Below are positions 22,533 to 30,906 of a stretch of 32,168 bases of DNA, one piece after another. The stretch is from the NCBI GenBank assembly GCA_002314755.1, contig DCHC01000036.1:79780-111947 (forward strand), in the 5' to 3' direction. The notes under the pieces were generated by a model. That model was not told the DNA's origin and did not search any database. It saw only the letters and a program-made list of their open reading frames with translations. The stretch comes from Faecalibacterium sp. UBA1762. Lineage in GTDB: Bacteria > Bacillota > Clostridia > Oscillospirales > Ruminococcaceae. Both the position numbers and the translations under genes were made by a program. Each line of letters starts with the position of its first letter. Position 1 is the stretch's first letter.

Positions 22533-23045
22533 GTGAAACAGTTTTGGCTTTCCACCCCTGAAAACTACCAAAAAATCCGGCAGGCTTTTCCAGACGGTAG
22601 CCGTCGGTTGGTGCTGCTGAAATTTATCTACAGTTTTGTCTCCATGCCGTTTATGTTTGCCTACCCCATTGTACTGGTACTGTTGTGGCAACAAAACCGG
22701 TGGGGGTTTTGGCATGTACTGACGGTCCCGGCGGCGGTGCTGGTCCTCTGCAGTCTGCTGCGGCGGGTGATCAATGCCCCGCGCCCCTATGAGCAGCCGG
22801 GGTTTGATGCGGTTTTGCCAGTCCGCACCAAGGGCGAAAGCTGCCCTAGCCGCCATGCGGCCAGTGTGACGGTTTTGACATGGACCTTTTTGTATATCAA
22901 CCCGAACCTGGGCAGCTTTTTTATTCCGTTGGCAGTGCTGGTATGCGCGGTGCGGGTGATTGGCGGCATTCATCATCTAAGGGATATCGTTTTGGGTGCT
23001 GCGTTGGCGTTGGGGATCGCTGCCATCGGCTATTTGTTATTATGA
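22533..23045 (+). CDS. PAP2-family membrane phosphatase
   Basis: This 170-residue integral membrane protein has about four to five hydrophobic segments. The three PAP2 acid phosphatase motifs are visible: RRVINAPRP at about 77-85, PSRH at 105-108, and RVIGGIHHLRD at 141-151 with the expected His and Asp. Such enzymes dephosphorylate lipid phosphates such as undecaprenyl pyrophosphate or phosphatidate. The start is GTG at 22533 with AAAGG about 12 bases upstream, which is a long spacing. No better in-frame start precedes motif 1. It is probably co-transcribed with murC and galM. Confidence 0.85.
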   Translation: MKQFWLSTPENYQKIRQAFPDGSRRLVLLKFIYSFVSMPFMFAYPIVLVLLWQQNRWGFWHVLTVPAAVLVLCSLLRRVINAPRPYEQPGFDAVLPVRTKGESCPSRHAASVTVLTWTFLYINPNLGSFFIPLAVLVCAVRVIGGIHHLRDIVLGAALALGIAAIGYLLL

Positions 23046-23095
23046 AAAAGACGGAGTCCGCTCCGCAAAGGTGAAAAAAGGAAGGATATGGGGAA

Positions 23096-25048
23096 ATGGA
23101 TCTGCATTTGTACAGTATTATGATGCCGGATACCGACCATTTGGAGGAGATTTGTCAGGATATCAAGCGTCAGGTCGAGACCGGCGTGGCAAGCTGCCCC
23201 CTGTTTGAGATGACCCTGGTGCCGGAGGGCACCCCCCCGGTAGATAAAGCGGGGGAGATGTGCGCAAGGTTCGGCAAATTTCAAAAACGGCTTAAGGAAC
23301 TGGGGATGCCCAGCGGCGTTTTGGTACAGGCCAGCATCGGTCACGGCTGGGTATTGAGCGAGATGTTTCCCTACCAGCCCTATGTTTCGTTGGATCAGGG
23401 TAAAGAGTATACCATCGTCTGCCCCTATGACCGGGGGTTCCGTAGCTATATCAAAAATGTGTTTTCTACCATAGCGGCGCAGCACCCCGATACCATTATG
23501 CTGGATGACGATTTCCGGTTGATGTTCGCCCGCGACGGCGGCGCGTGCGGCTGTCCGCTGCATGTGGCGGCCTTCAACAAGCAGGCCGGGACAGATTTTA
23601 CCCGGCAGCAGATCTGGGAGGCAGTCCATCTGCCCGGATCGGAGGGTGATCGCTATAACGAGATTTTGCTGAAAACCCAGCAGGAGGCACTGCTGGACTG
23701 TGCTCGGGAAATGCGCAAGGGAATTGATGAGGTCGACCCCACTATTCCCGGCTCGTTCTGCTGCGTGGGCAACAATGCGGAAAACGGCGCTGAAATTGCC
23801 AAAATTATGGCGGGCAATGGCAACCCGGTGGTGGTGCGCATCAACAACGGCAACTATACCCCGGCGGGAGCTCGCTTTTTCAGCGATGTTTTTCTGCGAG
23901 CGGCTCAGCCTATTGCCAAGCTGCGGGATCAAGTAGATGTTATTCTGGCAGAGACCGACACCTGTCCCCAAAACCGGTACAGTACCGGTGCCATGTCGCT
24001 GCACACCCACTTTACCGGCACTTTGCTGGAGGGCGCGCAGGGCGCTAAGCACTGGATCACCCGTCTGAGCAGCTACGAACCCCAAAGCGGTGAATACTAC
24101 CGCACCATCCTGGCACGGTATGCCGGATTCTACCGCAAAATTGCGGATTTGGTGCCCCGCCTTGCATGGCAGGGTCTGCGTATTCCGGTTTCGGCAAAGC
24201 CCTGCTTTGACTTCCGCCGGGATATCTCCGGCATGAGTGCTTGGAGCAGCTGCGTACTGGAGCGGTTGGGTCTGCCCATCTATTTTTCCGCCCGGCAGGG
24301 CGGTATTACCTGCCTGGAGGGCGAGGGCGACCTGCAGTTTACCGATGAAGAGCTGCTGCAGCTTTTGTCAGGACCGATGTTTTTGGCCTCCGATACGGCA
24401 AAGCACCTGATCGAGCGGGGCTTTGGCGAGTATCTGGGGGTGGATGTGCTTCCATGGAACGGCGCCCAGCCCAGCTATGAATATCTGCCCGAGCAGCATA
24501 ACCGTGTCAAGTATCAGCAGAAGATCATGCAGCTGGTACCAACCGACGCCGCCACGCAGGAGCTTTCGGCGGTGTATCATTCCGTCAGTGAGGCAAGCAG
24601 GGAGTATCTGTTCCCGGGCGTTACCTGTTACCATAACAAGCTGGGTGGCAAGATCTTTGTGTTCAGCGGCACTCCCAAAAGTGTCTATAATCTGATCGAG
24701 GCGTTTAGCTTTTTGACCTGGTCCCGTAAGCAGCAGCTGGTTGCCATGGTCAAAGCTGCCGGTCGTATGCCGGTGTACTACCCGGGCGATGCCGAGATGT
24801 ACCTGCGCAGCGCCGATGTGACCGATGAGGCGGGCAAGCCGACAGGTACGCTTTTCTGCGCGGCATTCAATATCGGTCTGGACCCCATTGAGCAGCTGAC
24901 CCTGGTGGCGGAAAAACCGGTGACCGAAATTACCCGCATTGCCTCAGACGGCAGCGAGCAGCCGGTATCCTTTACCCAAAAGGACGGCGTGCTGTACCTG
25001 GATATGCCCTGCCTGACCCTGACCCCGGAAATGTTACTGCTGCGGTAA
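23096..25048 (+). CDS. Unrecognised 650-aa protein, glycosidase-like TIM barrel suspected
   Basis: I do not recognise a named family. The protein is soluble, without signal peptide or membrane segments. Features suggesting a (beta/alpha)8 glycosidase-like fold are the aromatic- and acid-rich strand ends, DTIMLDDDFRLMF at about 137-149, RINNGNYTP at about 247-255 and DVILAETDTCPQN at about 279-291. The last about 100 residues look like a beta-sandwich domain with a hydrophobic end. Catalytic acids could be among Asp141-Asp143 and Glu285. The start ATG 23096 has GGAAGG at 23080-23085. It is the last gene of the murC-galM-PAP2 run and is followed by a terminator at 25089. Its place beside galM and near a GH35 gene supports a sugar role, but this is inference. 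Confidence 0.5.
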   Translation: MDLHLYSIMMPDTDHLEEICQDIKRQVETGVASCPLFEMTLVPEGTPPVDKAGEMCARFGKFQKRLKELGMPSGVLVQASIGHGWVLSEMFPYQPYVSLDQGKEYTIVCPYDRGFRSYIKNVFSTIAAQHPDTIMLDDDFRLMFARDGGACGCPLHVAAFNKQAGTDFTRQQIWEAVHLPGSEGDRYNEILLKTQQEALLDCAREMRKGIDEVDPTIPGSFCCVGNNAENGAEIAKIMAGNGNPVVVRINNGNYTPAGARFFSDVFLRAAQPIAKLRDQVDVILAETDTCPQNRYSTGAMSLHTHFTGTLLEGAQGAKHWITRLSSYEPQSGEYYRTILARYAGFYRKIADLVPRLAWQGLRIPVSAKPCFDFRRDISGMSAWSSCVLERLGLPIYFSARQGGITCLEGEGDLQFTDEELLQLLSGPMFLASDTAKHLIERGFGEYLGVDVLPWNGAQPSYEYLPEQHNRVKYQQKIMQLVPTDAATQELSAVYHSVSEASREYLFPGVTCYHNKLGGKIFVFSGTPKSVYNLIEAFSFLTWSRKQQLVAMVKAAGRMPVYYPGDAEMYLRSADVTDEAGKPTGTLFCAAFNIGLDPIEQLTLVAEKPVTEITRIASDGSEQPVSFTQKDGVLYLDMPCLTLTPEMLLLR

Positions 25049-25088
25049 GCCGGTTTCCGACAAAACCGATGATGTTTTTTCAAGTACT

Positions 25089-25125
25089 CCCCGGCCCTTC
25101 AAAACCAGGCCGGGGATCCTTTTGA
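25089..25125 (+). terminator. Terminator of the murC operon
   Basis: CCCCGGCC at 25089-25096 pairs with GGCCGGGG at 25108-25115. ATCCTTTTG follows. Confidence 0.75.
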
Positions 25126-25155
25126 CCCAAAAACCAAAAGGAGCAAAAGTTTTTC

Positions 25156-25184
25156 TTGACAAATCGGATAAAAAGAAGTATACT
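25156..25184 (+). promoter_or_regulatory. Promoter of tRNA-Gln
   Basis: TTGACA at 25156-25161 and TATACT at 25179-25184 have 17 bases between them. The mature tRNA starts 21 bases after the -10. Confidence 0.85.
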
Positions 25185-25204
25185 AATCAAGCGTTCAAGA
25201 ATAT

Positions 25205-25278
25205 TGCGGAATTGTGTAAGGGTAGCACGACAGACTCTGACTCTGTTTGTCTGGGTTCGAATCCTAGTTCCGCAACCA
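25205..25278 (+). tRNA. tRNA-Gln (anticodon CUG), CCA encoded
   Basis: A full cloverleaf can be drawn: 7-bp acceptor TGCGGAA/TTCCGCA, D-arm GTGT/GCAC, 5-bp anticodon stem ACAGA/TCTGT with loop CTCTGAC (anticodon CTG), a four-base variable loop, T-arm CTGGG/CCTAG with TTCGAAT loop, discriminator A at 25275 and genomic CCA at 25276-25278. Anticodon CUG reads CAG (Gln). Confidence 0.95.
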
Positions 25279-25313
25279 AAAGACCTCTTTCGTTTTGAAA
25301 GAGGTCTTTTTTA
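25279..25313 (+). terminator. Terminator directly after tRNA-Gln
   Basis: AAGACCTCTTTC pairs with GAAAGAGGTCTT around a GTTTT loop, with a run of T ending near 25312. Confidence 0.9.
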
Positions 25314-25352
25314 GCATGTGTCAGAAATCGGTGACTAACGGAAATCGACTGT

Positions 25353-25883
25353 TTATCCGTTCAGTATGGCGGCTTTGTACTTTTTATCATAATAATCCGC
25401 CGGGTGGAGTACTGTGCAGAATAAAACTACTATCAGAGTGATATGGAACCCGCGCATATGTGATAGATCGTATAATACGCACAGACTTCGGGGAATTTCC
25501 TGAAAGATATAGAACCAAAGGCTGAGTTTGGAGATAAGACAGTTCAGAAAAACCTGGCTGATTTCGAGATTGAGTCCCACAATGGAAATAACAGGGCTGA
25601 AAAGAAAAACAATTACAAAAGAGATGACTTCGATACGGGAGAATAATGAGGCATACAAAGTGGCGGGCGTTGCGATGATCAGCAACACAGAAAACAGTGC
25701 AGGCGCTTTAAACCTGTCTTTCAAGAAGGATACAAAGTAACTCAGTGTGATGGTAATAAAGCCCATGATTTCACTGGGCAAAGAATCGAGTACGCCGATC
25801 CAGTCCAATACCATCAGTGTGCCGGCCACACAAATCAAAGATAATGAAGGGCGCCTCGTATATTTCCGAAATCTGCGCACCAT
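25353..25883 (-). pseudogene. Membrane protein fragment, probable remnant of an acyltransferase-3 (OafA-like) gene
   Basis: This 176-codon minus-strand ORF encodes about five hydrophobic segments. The part SKLSLWFYIFQEIPRSL resembles the late membrane segments of acyltransferase family 3 proteins, which are normally about 350 residues, so only a C-terminal portion would remain. No Shine-Dalgarno site precedes the ATG at 25883, and an in-frame stop lies about 20 bases upstream. The start codon sits in a perfect 14-bp palindrome (25880-25893). The position directly after a tRNA gene, with no partner genes, fits a decayed or transferred piece. It could instead be an intact small membrane protein of unknown role. 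Confidence 0.45.
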
Positions 25884-25990
25884 GATATCATGGCATTGAT
25901 TTCACAACCGGATTATGTTAAAACTGTAGTGCCGGATGGTGGCTCTGCCCACGGCAAAAAATCACAGACGTGCTCGGAAGGAGGACCATG

Positions 25991-28213
25991 ATGCAGGAAG
26001 CAATCAAAGCGCAAAAACCGGACCAACAGATTGAAGAAGTTGTCTTATTCAGCGGAAGCAACCCAGAGGGAGATACCCTTGCCTGCAATAACTATTACTA
26101 TTTGAAAAATGGTAAGCCCTTTTACCCTGCTATGGGCGAAATTCACCCGATGCGGATTGATCCGCAGTTTTGGGAGGATGTTATTCTGAAGGCCAAAAAC
26201 GGCGGACTGAATACCGTTTCATTTTATGTTTTCTGGATTTTTATCGAGCCTGCCCCTGGCGTATTTGACTTTACCGGCCGCAACAACATCCGTCGCTTTG
26301 TGCAACTTTGTCAAAAGCAAGGGATGTATGCCATACCCCGTATCGGGCCGTTTTGCAATGCGGAGGTTGCTCACGGCGGTCTGCCCAGCTGGCTGTATGG
26401 TACACCCTGTCGGGAGCGCAGCAACGACCCGGCTTATCTTGCCCTGGTAGAGAGGATGTACGGCGAACTGGCCGGGCAGCTACAGGGGCTTTTCTGGAAG
26501 GATGGCGGCCCCATTATTGCCATTCAGGTAGAAAATGAGTACGGCCACGCCCCGGCACTGTGGAGCGGCTTTTACCCTTATGGCGGCGACGGTCTGGTCA
26601 GCAACGGCCACGACGGGGAAAGCCACATGCTAAAGCTGAAAGCTTTGGCCCAAAAGACCGGCTTTGATGTGCCGTTCTGGACTGCGACCGCCTGGGATGG
26701 CTCACCTGTGCCGGCAGGAGAGTTTCTGCCTATGTCGGGAGCATATACCTATTTGGGGCAGGGCGGCCCGACCGAGGGCAGCTGTTTTATGGAGCCGCAC
26801 ACTCCCAGAACCGTGCCGTTTACCACCTGCGAAGCGGGTACCGGCTGCGATGCGCATAGCCCATGGCGGCCCCATATCCCCCCCGAGGGGGCAGAGGTGG
26901 TACTGTTTACGACTTTAGCGCAGGGCAGTAACGGCTGCGGTTTTTATATGTATGCTGGTGGCTCCAACCCGGTCACCCGTCAGCGTTTTTTTGTGTCCGA
27001 TCAGCAGTACCTGTGTATGAGCCTGATCTCTTACGATTTTTCCGCCCCCATTGGCGAGTACGGTCTGGTCAATGACACCTACCGCCATCTGCGCCCCTGG
27101 CTGAGCTATCTGCAGGATGCTGCTGAAAGTTTTCTTCTCACAAAGCCGGTCTGGCCGGAAAAAACCGTGACCCCGGAGGATGCAGAGCATCTGCGGTATA
27201 TGGTACGGGTGGATGGCAATCGGGGTTATCTGTTTTTGAACAACTTTCAGGATAAGCTGCAGCTGCCCGAGAGAGAGCATGTCACGGTGACGGTGACTCT
27301 GCCCGATACCCTTGTGCAGCTGCCGTCAAAGCAGCTGCTGCCGGACGGTATGACTCTTGCCGAAAACGAGATGCTGATGCTGCCATTTGGCATGAAAATC
27401 GGCACTGCAGAGCTGCTGCAGGCGGTCGCCACCCCGTTTTGTATTTTGAAAAACCAAAAGGCAGCTACCTATGTATTTCGCAAGACCCGCAAAAACAAAG
27501 CCTGTTACCTGTTCGGCACGGACGCGAAGATTACTGTCCCTAAAGGACAGAAGGTCAGCTCAGAGAGGATCTCTACCGGAGAGTATGCCGTAACGGCAGA
27601 GCCGGATGCCTGGTTTGAGGTGGATGGTGTACAGCTGCTGACATTGGCGGAAGAAAGGGTACTGCATACACAAAAGGTGGTTTTGTTGGATGGCAGCGAG
27701 GCACTGCTTTATACCCGGGCAGACTGTGTCTATGAAAACGGGAAAGCAGTGCTGACAGCCTTTACCCCTGATATGACCGCTGAACTATGGCAAAACGGAC
27801 GCCGAAAAGCCTTTGCCCGTCACGCACAGCCGGTGCAGCCGGATGGCACACGGCTACGGGTTCTGGATGATATCTGGGCCACCTGCAAGCTGAAAAAACA
27901 GGATTTTCACGGGCTGGAGGATATCTTTTTGGAGCTGTGTTTTGATGGCGACATTGCCCGGGTATTTGCCGACGGTATGATGGTGGCAGATCGGCTGAAT
28001 GATGGCAGGACCTGGCGTATCAGTCTGCGACATCTGTTCCGGCAGGTGACGGAAAAGGACGGCCTTGCCATACGTTTGTTGCCCTGTACCGAGGGCAAAA
28101 CAGCTATGACCTTTGACGGCATTACCTACCGGCCGGTCAGCGGCGAAGGACAAAAAACGGGCTATACGCTGCTGCGGCTTTCACCCCGGTACCGTGCGGT
28201 AATTCGTTTTTAA
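25991..28213 (+). CDS. GH35 family beta-galactosidase
   Basis: This 740-residue enzyme hydrolyses terminal beta-galactosides. The N-terminal TIM barrel has the GH35 signature GGPIIAIQVENEYG at about 172-185, with Glu183 as the likely acid/base, and TTCEAG at about 278-283, with Glu281 as the likely nucleophile. MGEIHPMRIDPQFWED and GPFCNAEVAHGGLPSWL are further family blocks. The remaining about 400 residues are beta-domains, including a jelly-roll-like region near the C-terminus. There is no signal peptide, so it probably acts in the cytoplasm on imported oligosaccharides. AAGGAGG at 25978-25984 best fits ATG 25991; ATG 25988 is close and also possible, while the GTG at 25970 lies upstream of the SD. 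It ends in a shared terminator facing the smsB gene. Confidence 0.88.
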   Translation: MQEAIKAQKPDQQIEEVVLFSGSNPEGDTLACNNYYYLKNGKPFYPAMGEIHPMRIDPQFWEDVILKAKNGGLNTVSFYVFWIFIEPAPGVFDFTGRNNIRRFVQLCQKQGMYAIPRIGPFCNAEVAHGGLPSWLYGTPCRERSNDPAYLALVERMYGELAGQLQGLFWKDGGPIIAIQVENEYGHAPALWSGFYPYGGDGLVSNGHDGESHMLKLKALAQKTGFDVPFWTATAWDGSPVPAGEFLPMSGAYTYLGQGGPTEGSCFMEPHTPRTVPFTTCEAGTGCDAHSPWRPHIPPEGAEVVLFTTLAQGSNGCGFYMYAGGSNPVTRQRFFVSDQQYLCMSLISYDFSAPIGEYGLVNDTYRHLRPWLSYLQDAAESFLLTKPVWPEKTVTPEDAEHLRYMVRVDGNRGYLFLNNFQDKLQLPEREHVTVTVTLPDTLVQLPSKQLLPDGMTLAENEMLMLPFGMKIGTAELLQAVATPFCILKNQKAATYVFRKTRKNKACYLFGTDAKITVPKGQKVSSERISTGEYAVTAEPDAWFEVDGVQLLTLAEERVLHTQKVVLLDGSEALLYTRADCVYENGKAVLTAFTPDMTAELWQNGRRKAFARHAQPVQPDGTRLRVLDDIWATCKLKKQDFHGLEDIFLELCFDGDIARVFADGMMVADRLNDGRTWRISLRHLFRQVTEKDGLAIRLLPCTEGKTAMTFDGITYRPVSGEGQKTGYTLLRLSPRYRAVIRF

Positions 28214-28222
28214 GTCAGAAAT

Positions 28223-28253
28223 AAGGCTTGCAGATTTTGTCTGCAAGCCTTTT
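28223..28253. terminator. Bidirectional terminator between GH35 and smsB
   Basis: AAGGCTTGCAGA at 28223-28234 pairs with TCTGCAAGCCTT at 28240-28251 (12 bp). TTTTG follows on the plus strand and TTATTTC on the minus strand, between two convergent genes. Confidence 0.85.
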
Positions 28254-28265
28254 GTACTGTAAAAA

Positions 28266-29183
28266 TTATTTCAGAAAACCGTTCAGAATCTCCTGCTCGG
28301 CCTCTTCCTCAGTCAAGCCCAGGGTCATCAGCTTTAAAATCTGGTCGCCGGCGATCTTGCCGATTGCGGCCTCGTGAATCAGCTGTGCATCCAGACAGTT
28401 GGCGCTGATCTCGGGGATAGAGCGTACCCGCGCACGGTCCATGATGATAGAATCACACTGCACATGACCGAAGCAGGCGGCGTTGCCCTCCATGCTGGGG
28501 TAGAATACCTGCACGGATTCATCCTGTGCCACACTGCGGCTGGTGATCTGTGCTTTGGCATTTTCGCCGTTCATGACCACCTCCATCCGGCTTTCGGCGT
28601 GCTGCTTGCCGTGGGTCAGCAGTTTTTCTACAATAATCAGCTCGCTGCCGGCCTTGCCCTCTACCCGGGTGGTGCGCTTGGTGGAATCCACGCCGCGGAT
28701 CTGGGTAGTCTCCATCCGGCAGACGGCGCCTTCATCCAGATAGGCCACCGTTTGGGGATTCATCACCCTTTCACCGGTGCCCTCGCCCTCACCGTAGTGC
28801 TTTTCCACATACCGGACTCGGGCATTTTTGCCAATATAGAAGGTGTGAACGCCGCTGTGTTCGCTGCGCTCGTTGCCGTCATTGTGAATGCCGCAGCCAG
28901 CGACAATGGTAATGTCGCTGCCTTCGCCGATATAAAAATCGTTATAGACCAGCTCATTCAAGCCGGTTTGGGTCAGCAAAACAGGAATATGCACGCTCTC
29001 ATTTTGGGTAAAGGGGGCAATCCGGACATCAATGCCGGGCTTGTCCTCCTTGGTGATGATCTCAATATGCTCGGTGCTGCGGCGACCGGCACTGACACCG
29101 TTGGCACGGATGTTATAGGCGCCCTCAGGTACCTCGTGCAGGTCGGCGACCTGGCTTAAAAGCTCCTGCTGAATTTTATCCAT
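28266..29183 (-). CDS. smsB: SmsB-like Fe-S scaffold (short SufB/SufD) of the minimal SUF system
   Basis: This 305-residue protein is far shorter than classical SufB (about 470 residues). It keeps the beta-helix core (VRYVEKHYGEGEG, GVDSTKRTTRVEG) and the C-terminal signature LIHEAAIGKIAGDQI that carries the conserved His. The length, with SufC as its only partner, matches the minimal SUF-like (SMS) system described in anaerobic archaea and bacteria. There SmsB and SmsC assemble [4Fe-4S] clusters without SufD, SufS or SufU. Cys residues in VAGCGIHND and NAACFGHVQC may bind the nascent cluster. The ATG at 29183 follows AAAGGA, and the gene lies 48 bases after smsC in one operon. It would supply the ferredoxin and VOR proteins encoded elsewhere in the window; this link is inference. 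Confidence 0.85.
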   Translation of the reverse strand: MDKIQQELLSQVADLHEVPEGAYNIRANGVSAGRRSTEHIEIITKEDKPGIDVRIAPFTQNESVHIPVLLTQTGLNELVYNDFYIGEGSDITIVAGCGIHNDGNERSEHSGVHTFYIGKNARVRYVEKHYGEGEGTGERVMNPQTVAYLDEGAVCRMETTQIRGVDSTKRTTRVEGKAGSELIIVEKLLTHGKQHAESRMEVVMNGENAKAQITSRSVAQDESVQVFYPSMEGNAACFGHVQCDSIIMDRARVRSIPEISANCLDAQLIHEAAIGKIAGDQILKLMTLGLTEEEAEQEILNGFLK

Positions 29184-29231
29184 ATCTTAAAAAATCCTTT
29201 CGGGAAAGTCGATGATCCAAGGGAAAGACTC

Positions 29232-29954
29232 TTATTCGGTAATGCGACTGCAGGTGGTGACGGTATCCTGCAAAATGCAAGGCAGCATCTCCTGACAGGG
29301 ACCTTTCTTTTGTACCTTGCCCTCGGCGACCAGCACAATCTCGTCCGCCAGCTTAATAATCCGCTCCTGATGAGAGATGATAATCAAGGTGGCATCGCTG
29401 TTTTTGTGCAGATCCTGGAAGGTCTCGGTCAGGCGGGAAAAGCTCCATAGGTCAATACCTGCCTCCGGCTCGTCAAAAATCATGACGCCGCAGCGGCGTG
29501 CCAGCACGCTTGCGATTTCAATTCGCTTGACTTCGCCCCCCGAAAGACCGGTATCCACCTCCCGGTCAAGGTAATCCTTGGCGCAAAGGCCTACTTCGGT
29601 CAGATAGTTGCAGCACTCGCCCTGGTTCAGCTTACGCCCTGCGGCAAGATCCATCAGATCTCGCACGCGGATGCCCTTAAAACGGGGAGGCTGCTGAAAA
29701 CCGTAGCCGATGCCAAGTCTGGCACGCTCGGTTATGGAAAGAGCGGTGATATCCTGTCCGTCCAGCAGCACCTGACCGCCGGAGACGGGGATCAGACCCA
29801 TAATGGCTTTGGCAAGGGTGGTCTTTCCTCCGCCGTTGGGCCCGGTAATGACCACCAGCTTACCGGTGGGTATCTGTAGGGACAAATCGTTTAAAATATT
29901 CTGTCGGCCTTTATCGTCTTCTACGGAAAAGGTCAGGTTTTTTACTTCCAGCAA
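29232..29954 (-). CDS. smsC: SmsC/SufC-type ATPase of the minimal SUF system
   Basis: This 240-residue ABC-family ATPase powers Fe-S cluster assembly on SmsB in the cytoplasm. Walker A is GPNGGGKT at 38-45. The family-specific QQPPRFKGIRVRDL region is at 87-100, the signature LSGGE at 137-141, Walker B VMIFDEPEAGID at 157-168, and the switch His at 195. QQPP and DEPEAG are typical of SufC rather than transporter ATPases. The start is TTG at 29954, chosen because AGGAGG lies 8-9 bases upstream and the first strand of the fold begins at once. The C-terminus carries extra Cys residues (CQEMLPC, TTCSR). It is the first gene of the smsC-smsB operon. Confidence 0.9.
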   Translation of the reverse strand: MLEVKNLTFSVEDDKGRQNILNDLSLQIPTGKLVVITGPNGGGKTTLAKAIMGLIPVSGGQVLLDGQDITALSITERARLGIGYGFQQPPRFKGIRVRDLMDLAAGRKLNQGECCNYLTEVGLCAKDYLDREVDTGLSGGEVKRIEIASVLARRCGVMIFDEPEAGIDLWSFSRLTETFQDLHKNSDATLIIISHQERIIKLADEIVLVAEGKVQKKGPCQEMLPCILQDTVTTCSRITE

Positions 29955-29996
29955 GGGGAACTCCTCCTTTTTAATGGCTTAATAACACTGAATATC

Positions 29997-30002
29997 ATTA
30001 TA
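29997..30002 (-). promoter_or_regulatory. Extended -10 promoter of smsCB
   Basis: On the minus strand TGGTATAAT gives an extended -10 (TATAAT at 30002-29997) with a weak -35. It lies about 43 bases before the TTG start. Confidence 0.55.
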
Positions 30003-30137
30003 CCACAAATCGGGGAAAAATCCACATTTTCCGCGAAAAAGTTATACAAAGAAGGGATAGAGCAGGTGGAAAACGGTTTATTTGGTCAAAAGGCAGGAAA
30101 TGACCGGGGGCATGGCGACAAAGGGGCGATATTTCAT

Positions 30138-30166
30138 TTGCATTTTCCGTTAGAACAGAGTATACT
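30138..30166 (+). promoter_or_regulatory. Promoter of the ECF S component gene
   Basis: TTGCAT at 30138-30143 and TATACT at 30161-30166 have a 17-base spacer. The leader of about 70 bases contains a bulged hairpin around CACG/CGTG but nothing I can name as a riboswitch. Confidence 0.7.
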
Positions 30167-30241
30167 TAGAAAAATTATTCAACAACACCCGATCACGATA
30201 AACGTGGGTCGTATTCTGACAGAAAGGGGCTATCTGTTATA

Positions 30242-30838
30242 ATGAGAAACAAAAACAACCAAACCATGGTACGGCTTGCCCTGCTGGTTGCGCTGGAGAT
30301 TTTGTTGGCACTGACACCGCTGGGTTATTTGAAGGCAGGTGTGATCGAAATCAGCCTCCTGATGCTGCCGGTTACGGTGGGGGGAATTCTGCTGGGGCCG
30401 GGTGCCGGTGCCTTTTTGGGCGGTGTGTTCGGGTTGACCAGCTTTTTTCAGTGCTTTGGCACCAGCGCCTTTGGCGCAGCGCTGCTGGGCATCAGCGGTA
30501 TCGGCACCTTTATTGTGTGTGTGCCCACCCGAATTCTGGCAGGTTGGGGGGCGGCGCTGCTTTACCGGCTGCTGCAAAAAAGGGGCAAGGCTACTGCCTG
30601 GACAAAGGCACTGTCCTGCTTTGCAGGTAGCCTGTTGAATACCCTGTTGTTTGTGGGGGTGCTCATCGCGCTGTTCGGTAATGCGGATGTAGTTGGTTTT
30701 GCCTCCAGCGGAATGAATGTTTTCGCTTTCTTTGCGGCGTTCGTGGGCATTAACGCATTGGTGGAGCTTCCCTTGAATACGCTGGTGGGCAGTGCGGTTG
30801 CCACCGCGCTGGAAAAGGTGCTTGCCCGCAAGCATTGA
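30242..30838 (+). CDS. ECF transporter S component (substrate-binding membrane protein)
   Basis: This 198-residue hydrophobic protein has about six membrane segments and matches the S-component fold: a short basic N-terminus, then a run of helices with LPVTVGGILLGPGAGAFLGG and a final helix with ELPLNTLVGSAV. S components bind a vitamin or other micronutrient and work with a shared energising module (EcfA/A'/T) encoded elsewhere. None of those genes is in this window. The pattern FQCFGTSAFGAALLGI is reminiscent of pantothenate-type S components, but I would not assign a substrate. AAAGGGG lies about 14 bases before the ATG, which is unusually far. It is monocistronic between its own promoter and terminator. 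Confidence 0.75.
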   Translation: MRNKNNQTMVRLALLVALEILLALTPLGYLKAGVIEISLLMLPVTVGGILLGPGAGAFLGGVFGLTSFFQCFGTSAFGAALLGISGIGTFIVCVPTRILAGWGAALLYRLLQKRGKATAWTKALSCFAGSLLNTLLFVGVLIALFGNADVVGFASSGMNVFAFFAAFVGINALVELPLNTLVGSAVATALEKVLARKH

Positions 30839-30854
30839 TTCATACAGAAAAAAG

Positions 30855-30897
30855 AAATCGGTCGGCCCTTGCGGATAGGCAGGGCGGCCGATTTTTT
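30855..30897. terminator. Bidirectional terminator between the S component and SGNH genes
   Basis: A long, slightly bulged stem from AAATCGGTCGGCCC to its complement ends at ATTTTTTG on the plus strand. The minus strand flank is TTTCTTTTTTC. It separates two convergent genes. Confidence 0.8.
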
Positions 30898-30906
30898 GCG
30901 TATTGG

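Noticed and set aside
30167..30241. Vitamin riboswitch ahead of the ECF S component gene
   Set aside because: The leader is only about 70 bases and contains no motif I can match to TPP, FMN, cobalamin or similar riboswitches.
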